This document shows, in pieces, positions 59,100 to 64,000 of a stretch of 64,000 bases of DNA. The stretch covers positions 840,400 to 904,399 of the forward strand of contig OY783197.1 of the NCBI GenBank assembly GCA_963678675.1, given 5' to 3'. The notes beneath the pieces are model-generated. The model was given only the letters and a program-made list of their open reading frames with translations, was not told the origin of the DNA and ran no database searches. The stretch's first letter is position 1. Each line of letters starts with the position of its first letter. The DNA comes from Xiphydria camelus (lineage: Eukaryota > Arthropoda > Insecta > Hymenoptera > Xiphydriidae). A program made the position numbers and the translations under genes.

Positions 59100-62000
59100 C
59101 TGAAATCGTGAAAATGACAACGGAAATTACTAGAGGTGAGGGTGCGAATGGTGGTCGTACTTATGTGGCTACTGGCTTTTCATCCGCGTTGATCTCGAAA
59201 TAAATAGAAATTCCCGTGCAAATTTTCATCCCATATTCAATCTTCTTAAGGGATAAATTCCCAAAATTCCTGAAACACATGTTTCTTCATTTCTAACCGA
59301 AAGACCAAATACCGATTATTATGAATCGAATTTCAAAAGTGACGGATTTTCATGTAAACTCACATCCCTTATTTTACCACCTCAGGGGAAGAATTTCGTA
59401 AAATCCTTTCTTTTTGTGAGTGCTTACGTCACAAAAGAAACCTGCTGTTCAAATTTCATGTAATTAGCTTCAGCGGTTTCGACTTGGCATTGATGAATGT
59501 CAGTCAGTCAGGACATACAAGTTCCCACTGAAAACACCAAGTAGTAAAATCCGTTCGCACAGACCGACGTGTGTATTTTCATACGAGTATTCTATTCCGG
59601 TTTAGGCCAAAGAATACAGTCGAATCGTACGTAGGCACCTGATTTCCTACATTCCGATCTTTCGATAAGGACTTTCATCTTAGATTTTCCCAAGGATCAC
59701 CCGCTGCGTCAGTAGCGAGTCCCGTAAGTACCAGACACTATACAGTCGACAATATGACGTTAGAATGGTTCTTCGACAACTCCCGGTTTTCCAGGTCTGT
59801 AGCCACCCTGGAAGCACACCCCAAGGTGTTACGACGATCGCGCTTCGTCGACTCGACTCGGCGCCCCTTTTCCTCGCCCGTGCGTTAATTGCTCGTCCGA
59901 TCTCCGGACGCGGTCTACCAGAAGCGACGGCGGAGCGAGAACAGGTGCGGCCGGGAGGCAAGGAAAATACCGAGACAAATGAAGGCGAGATAAAAATGTT
60001 AAATGACTTCGGAGGGGGTTAGAGAGATTAGCGTTCGGCCTGATGGATGGCGAAGGGTGGGCGGAGTCGCGGTTTCGGCTCACGACCCGCTGCCCCGCTA
60101 CGCCGCGACTGCTCCCGGATCTTGACGGATCATTGCTAATTTGGAAGGCCGATAGGATTTTCTGCCGACTGCGAGTTATTAGCGTACGGGCCTGCGGGGG
60201 TGGTGGTGGTGGTGGTGGTGGCCCTCGACCACCCCCGCGGGATCCGGATGCATTCTTTCGACCCTCTCGATGCCAGATTTTTTTTCGACTCTTGTCACCC
60301 TCTTGCACTGTCGTATAGAGATACACGGAGAGATATAATTAGTTAGATCTCTATTGATAATTACTTACGGGGTCGCAAGTAATTATCAATTTATATCAAT
60401 TAAATCGTTTAATACGTCAATTAGATACCTCTTTCTTACAATCATGTAGAATAGTATGTGATTGCAGGGAAGAAATATCTAATTAATGTGTGAAAAAAGA
60501 CTTCATTGATGTAAACTGATAATTACTTGCGACCTTGAAAGTAATTTTCAGTAGATTCAACTAATTCTTTTTCTCTGTGTACCATATATACGTAACGATA
60601 CTAATTGTTCGTTAAATTGTTGAATTGTCGCAGCGTTTTAGCGGCGAGAAGGTATCGCGAAATTATTTGACAAATCAAGGGACGAGCTCTTAAAAATAAT
60701 TACTATTAATGTTTTTTAAAGATAACAATTACTCTTCTGAAAAAAAATGACCAAGTTGGAACCCTGTATACGTATATTAATGTTTTTCTTCCGCGATTGA
60801 AGATATTTCGAGCGAGTTTATCCGACGAGTGTTAGACTCGAGGATTCGAATAATATTTAAAAGTGTAGGAAGGGGTGTCGATTGAGCAATCGTGAGATCC
60901 TCTGAGTCCTTCCACTCTTAGTATGCATAACGCACGCTCGTGTGGAAACTCGATGTACACTTCGGCGCGGATTTCCGTTCGAAGGGATGCACGTCGCACC
61001 CCGTTACATGTAGGTAACCATCGCTGAAATTGAGTTGCTGTGAACTGCGAATGACCCTATTTCGCAGGCGTTGAATTTCCACGCGTCTCTCGGATCGTCG
61101 CTCGTAATTTCTTCCTCGTCTCTACACATGTATACGTACGCGTCGCGCGCGCGTCCGAAATTAAATATACAATATATATACCGACGCAGGTCGGAGTTGG
61201 GTATTGAAAATACGGATATTCGAAATGTCCGTAATGCGATTGCGTCTGTCCTCCGTCGCGCTTCGCTTCCCCGGGGAGAAAGATAGGTATATATAGATGG
61301 AGAAGAGCCGGAAAGACGAATGCCAAGTCGAACGAAACAACTTTTTCAATTATGCTCACTTCGGATCGATATGTGGTACAGGGAAATCTCGTTCTCTCCC
61401 CCGAGAATTACTCGCGGATTATTGCGAGTTCTTCGCCGATATTCGTCACGTAGTCGACGGGAGGGTCGACGCGGTAAAATCGAAGTTAAGCATCCGCAAG
61501 CGCGAAGCGATGGGAGACGATGCTCGTCATTTCGTCTCGAGGAGATGGGATCTCGTTACGACGGAAAAGAAAGAGTGCAGCGATCGTATTGGCAATCGTC
61601 TGCGAAATCTCCTTCCCTCTCAGTGCAGGGTAGAGGTATAGGTATACATATATCTCTGTGCTATGCATAGCCCACGCAACCCCTTCGCGCGTTATTCCGC
61701 ATCGACTGGCAAAAAAAAACGGTGGCGCGGAAGGGAAACCTCCCGGCGGAGCTCGGAGAGAGGGTTGCGCGAGAACAAACAGATAGATTGGATTCTCGAC
61801 TCGATTTACCGGAATGCAGAAATAACAGCCGCGAGATCTCTCCGCCGTAGGAGCTGCAAGCGCGTGCAACTCGCCCCTTCGTCGACCCGAACAGCAGCTG
61901 CCCTGGTAACCAAAGTCTGCTGCAAGTTATCCGCGCAAAGCACTAATCCGGTCTCACGAAAGCTTCTTCCAAAAAATTGCTACCAGAGGGTGGTTTTCTA

Positions 62001-63519
62001 CTTCTTGGTGGTTACCATTTAGGGCAATTTAAGGGTAGAGTCGCGCCTCGGAAGAAAAACTCCCCACAAGATAGAAAAAGAGTTTTCCGGCGAGCTTCAT
62101 TATCAATTATATTAATAAATATTCAATATTTATCGTCGTTATCGGTCTTTACGCGGACCGCGACGATTCCGGATGGTCCTCGGAGGTGCGCGGAGGGAGA
62201 GTCGAGGGGGGGAAAGAAATGATCAATACTCCGCCGTCGGGACGAGCCTACCCAGCATCTCCGGTGCCGTCCGTGATAATTTATCGGGAGAGTTTCGATA
62301 TCAGAGCGCCGTGCACCCCTCGAACCTCGAGTTCCACGTTGACATAATCGCACGGTAATCGATTTCCGCGTGCGGGATGCGTTAAGATCTCCTCCCAGAA
62401 TCCCGGTCCACGCGCGTCTCTTCCTCTCCTCCTCCTCCTCTCGCCACACTCGACTCGTCCCTCGCTCGCGCAACAGCGGCAAGGCACTTCCTCGACCCTA
62501 ACGAAACGAGGACGAACACTCCATGTCGCACGAGCCATTAGCGATGTATTACAACGGTCCCTTTTGCTCCTCGCGTGTACACGACGCACACGTATGTGGA
62601 TTCATGGGGCACCGTCGTCACGACATCCTCCACCTGTGTAGGTGTTGCGGCTCACATACATCTGGCTGGGTATTGTTTTGCGAGCGAGATACGGCTGAGT
62701 ACCACTTAATAGGTACGTGTCGTCGAGTGTGGCAAGGCCGCTCGGTGAACTCCTCCACGAAGAGCGGTCGCTTTATCCGCGGCGTCGACGTCGTCCTCGA
62801 GAAAATGTGTAAACGTCTCGCGCTCCGATGCGAGGGCGCGACGAGAGGAGTGCTCGGTTAGCCACTCTTTTGGGTCTGAAAGAATAGTACTCCGGATGTG
62901 AAGGTGAGGCTGAGCGAGGCGGATCAGAATTGGGTCTCATCGTGAGTACTTACGCCTGACTCGAGCTAGACGTAATCTTCGTATTTTCAGATCTACGACA
63001 ATTTTCGCTGGCTTCATTGATTATGCGTCATTTGAAGCTGATGATGTCACTAATTATCATTCGAGAATAAAACCTCTGAGAATCGTAACGGAACTAGGTC
63101 TGCGCGTGTCACGAACTTGGTCTAGTCATAAATTAGACTCGGGATGTCCGGTTCTAATCCGGACACATTCGATTGAAAAAATATACGCTAGACTCTGGCT
63201 AAATGAATGTGGATTTGAATTGTCTAGTTTCAGCTGCATAAAACATTATGCTCTTGCGTCAATTTAAAGTAACAAAGGACAATGACGAGCACAACGAAGC
63301 AATGATTACAATGCATTAAAATAATTAAATATGTAACGATGCAAATTCTCCCTCCCACGTGGAAAATCCGAGCAACATATGTATGTGTGTAAGTTAAGTC
63401 ATATAAGCTATTGTTTTTGCGTGTCACTTGCATTTGAGTTGAAATCGTGAGTGGTTGTCGGGGCGATCGATTCGGTGCGGTAGTAGGGATTCGTCTAATC
63501 GTGAACTGCAACTTCGACC
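59100..63519. other. Non-coding interval between teneurin exon 1 and the reductase start
   Basis: This is probably part of a large teneurin intron plus the promoter and 5' UTR of the reductase. It contains a likely repeat fragment near 59,450-59,525 (with GTCAGTCAGTCAGGACATAC), a G-rich hairpin at 60,190-60,242 and a family-C element at 60,322. CpG-rich patches at 59.8-60.3 and 61-62.9 kb give overlapping ORFs, none with recognised domains. No teneurin transmembrane or intracellular exon was found on the minus strand. Confidence 0.6.
60322..60582. mobile_element. MITE-like element, family C
   Basis: The left end TACACGGAGAGATATAATTA, then GTTAGATCT, pairs with the right end AGATTCAACTAATTCTTTTT followed by CTCTGTGTAC. 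An internal hairpin (GATAATTACTT facing AAGTAATTATC) sits near the left end, and its sequence recurs near the right end. It is about 261 bp with no coding capacity. Confidence 0.7.
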
Positions 63520-63568
63520 ATGTCGCAAATTCAGGAATTCTACGCTGGCCAAAATGTCTTTATCACAG
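63520..63568 (+). CDS. Reductase exon 1
   Basis: It runs from ATG to the donor ATCACAG followed by GTATGT. It encodes 16 residues plus one base, ending inside the Gly codon of the Rossmann motif. Confidence 0.88.
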
Positions 63569-64000
63569 GTATGTAAGAAGTCCCAAAGTATGCTCGAAAA
63601 TACTCGCGTATTGTACGATACACGGAATTGAGTCGTGACGAAAAAAGGGGGTACCAACTAAATCCCTTCCCGCTTTCTCCAGGCGGAACGGGATTCATCG
63701 GGAAGATTCTCGTCGAGAAATTGCTTCGAAGTTGTCCCGGAATCGAAACCATGTACCTCCTGATACGACCCAAAAAGGGGAAGAATGCGAATGAGCGGCT
63801 TGCCGAGCTGCTATCGAATCCCGTAATAACGAGATGCGAGAGTACGCCATGTATCAGATATCCCGTAATACTTATCACGCGCGAAACGCGTTTTAGATTT
63901 ACGACGGTGTGAAGAAGACGCTCCCCGATTTCGAGAGCAAAATCCGTGTGATTAAAGGCGACGCGGCAGCCGAGGGCTTGGGATTATCGGCGGAAGATCG
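63520..64000 (+). CDS. Fatty acyl-CoA reductase, 5' part (runs off the window)
   Basis: This family reduces fatty acyl-CoA to fatty alcohol with NADPH, for waxes, cuticular lipids and pheromones, at the ER or peroxisome. Three exons are visible: 63,520-63,568, 63,683-63,822 and from 63,897 to the window edge. They encode [17 protein letters not shown], then [19 protein letters not shown] and [17 protein letters not shown], then [15 protein letters not shown] and [16 protein letters not shown]. The TGGTGFIG loop is the Rossmann NADPH-binding motif of the NAD-binding-4 domain. The start codon sits where the family normally begins, a few residues before the Rossmann strand. The catalytic YxxxK and the C-terminal domain lie beyond the window. 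Insects carry many paralogues, so no symbol is given. It is transcribed opposite to teneurin. Confidence 0.93.
63683..63822 (+). CDS. Reductase exon 2
   Basis: The acceptor is GCTTTCTCCAG and the donor is AATCCC followed by GTAATA. It completes GGTGFIGK and encodes LIRPKKGK, and leaves in phase 0. If the weak donor is not used, the frame reads on to a stop at 63,910, which would truncate the protein, so splicing is preferred. Confidence 0.85.
63897..64000 (+). CDS. Reductase exon 3 (partial)
   Basis: The acceptor GCGTTTTAG follows a 74-bp intron. [12 protein letters not shown] and [20 protein letters not shown] fit the reductase segment that precedes the next Rossmann strands. The exon is open at the window edge. 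Confidence 0.87.
   Translation, partial: MYDGVKKTLPDFESKIRVIKGDAAAEGLGLSAED

Noticed and set aside
59829..60326. 165-codon minus-strand ORF with a poly-Pro run
   Set aside because: The poly-Pro run is the complement of the GGT repeat hairpin and no domain is present.
63628..63912. 94-codon ORF reading through reductase exon 2
   Set aside because: It begins inside intron 1 and reads through the intron-2 donor to a stop. The spliced model gives a better family match.

Overview
The window is eukaryotic and reads as insect nuclear DNA. It holds split genes with GT-AG introns, an AT-rich satellite, many small inverted-repeat elements and CpG-rich, microsatellite-rich introns. The gene content (a teneurin next to a fatty acyl-CoA reductase) and the base composition would suit an ant or other hymenopteran, but nothing visible fixes the species.

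Layout. 1-21,893 is one continuous AT-rich satellite array with an 80/81-bp monomer, about 270 copies, carrying kilobase-scale higher-order duplications. 21,894-23,240 is an unrelated minisatellite zone with a ~300-bp higher-order period. 23,241-24,180 is mostly single-copy and contains a ~180-bp foldback. 24,181-24,957 is a diverged outlier of the main satellite. 24,984-25,432 looks like a solo LTR. 25,433-28,747 has no convincing gene; its right part is probably the 3' UTR of the next gene. 28,748-59,099 (minus strand) is the 3' portion of a teneurin gene. Sixteen exons can be joined in one uninterrupted frame of 2,546 codons plus a stop. They cover the juxtamembrane linker, all eight EGF repeats, the FN-plug and NHL region, the YD/RHS shell and the C-terminal toxin-like domain. 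The exons for the intracellular and transmembrane parts are not visible. 59,100-63,519 is non-coding with one clear MITE-like element. 63,520-64,000 (plus strand) is the 5' end of a fatty acyl-CoA reductase gene that runs off the window.

How it fits together. The first visible teneurin exon opens at a splice acceptor in mid-frame, so more teneurin exons must lie upstream, beyond 59.1 kb. None is seen before 63.5 kb, so the reductase gene is probably nested, antiparallel, inside a large teneurin intron. The teneurin introns are a landing ground for several families of short inverted-repeat elements, including one element nested inside another. I found no prokaryotic genes, CRISPR arrays, rRNA or tRNA genes. 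The most notable non-genic signals are the higher-order structure of the satellite, the satellite variant shared with the outlier array, the dispersed MITE families, and a perfect four-by-G5 quadruplex motif.
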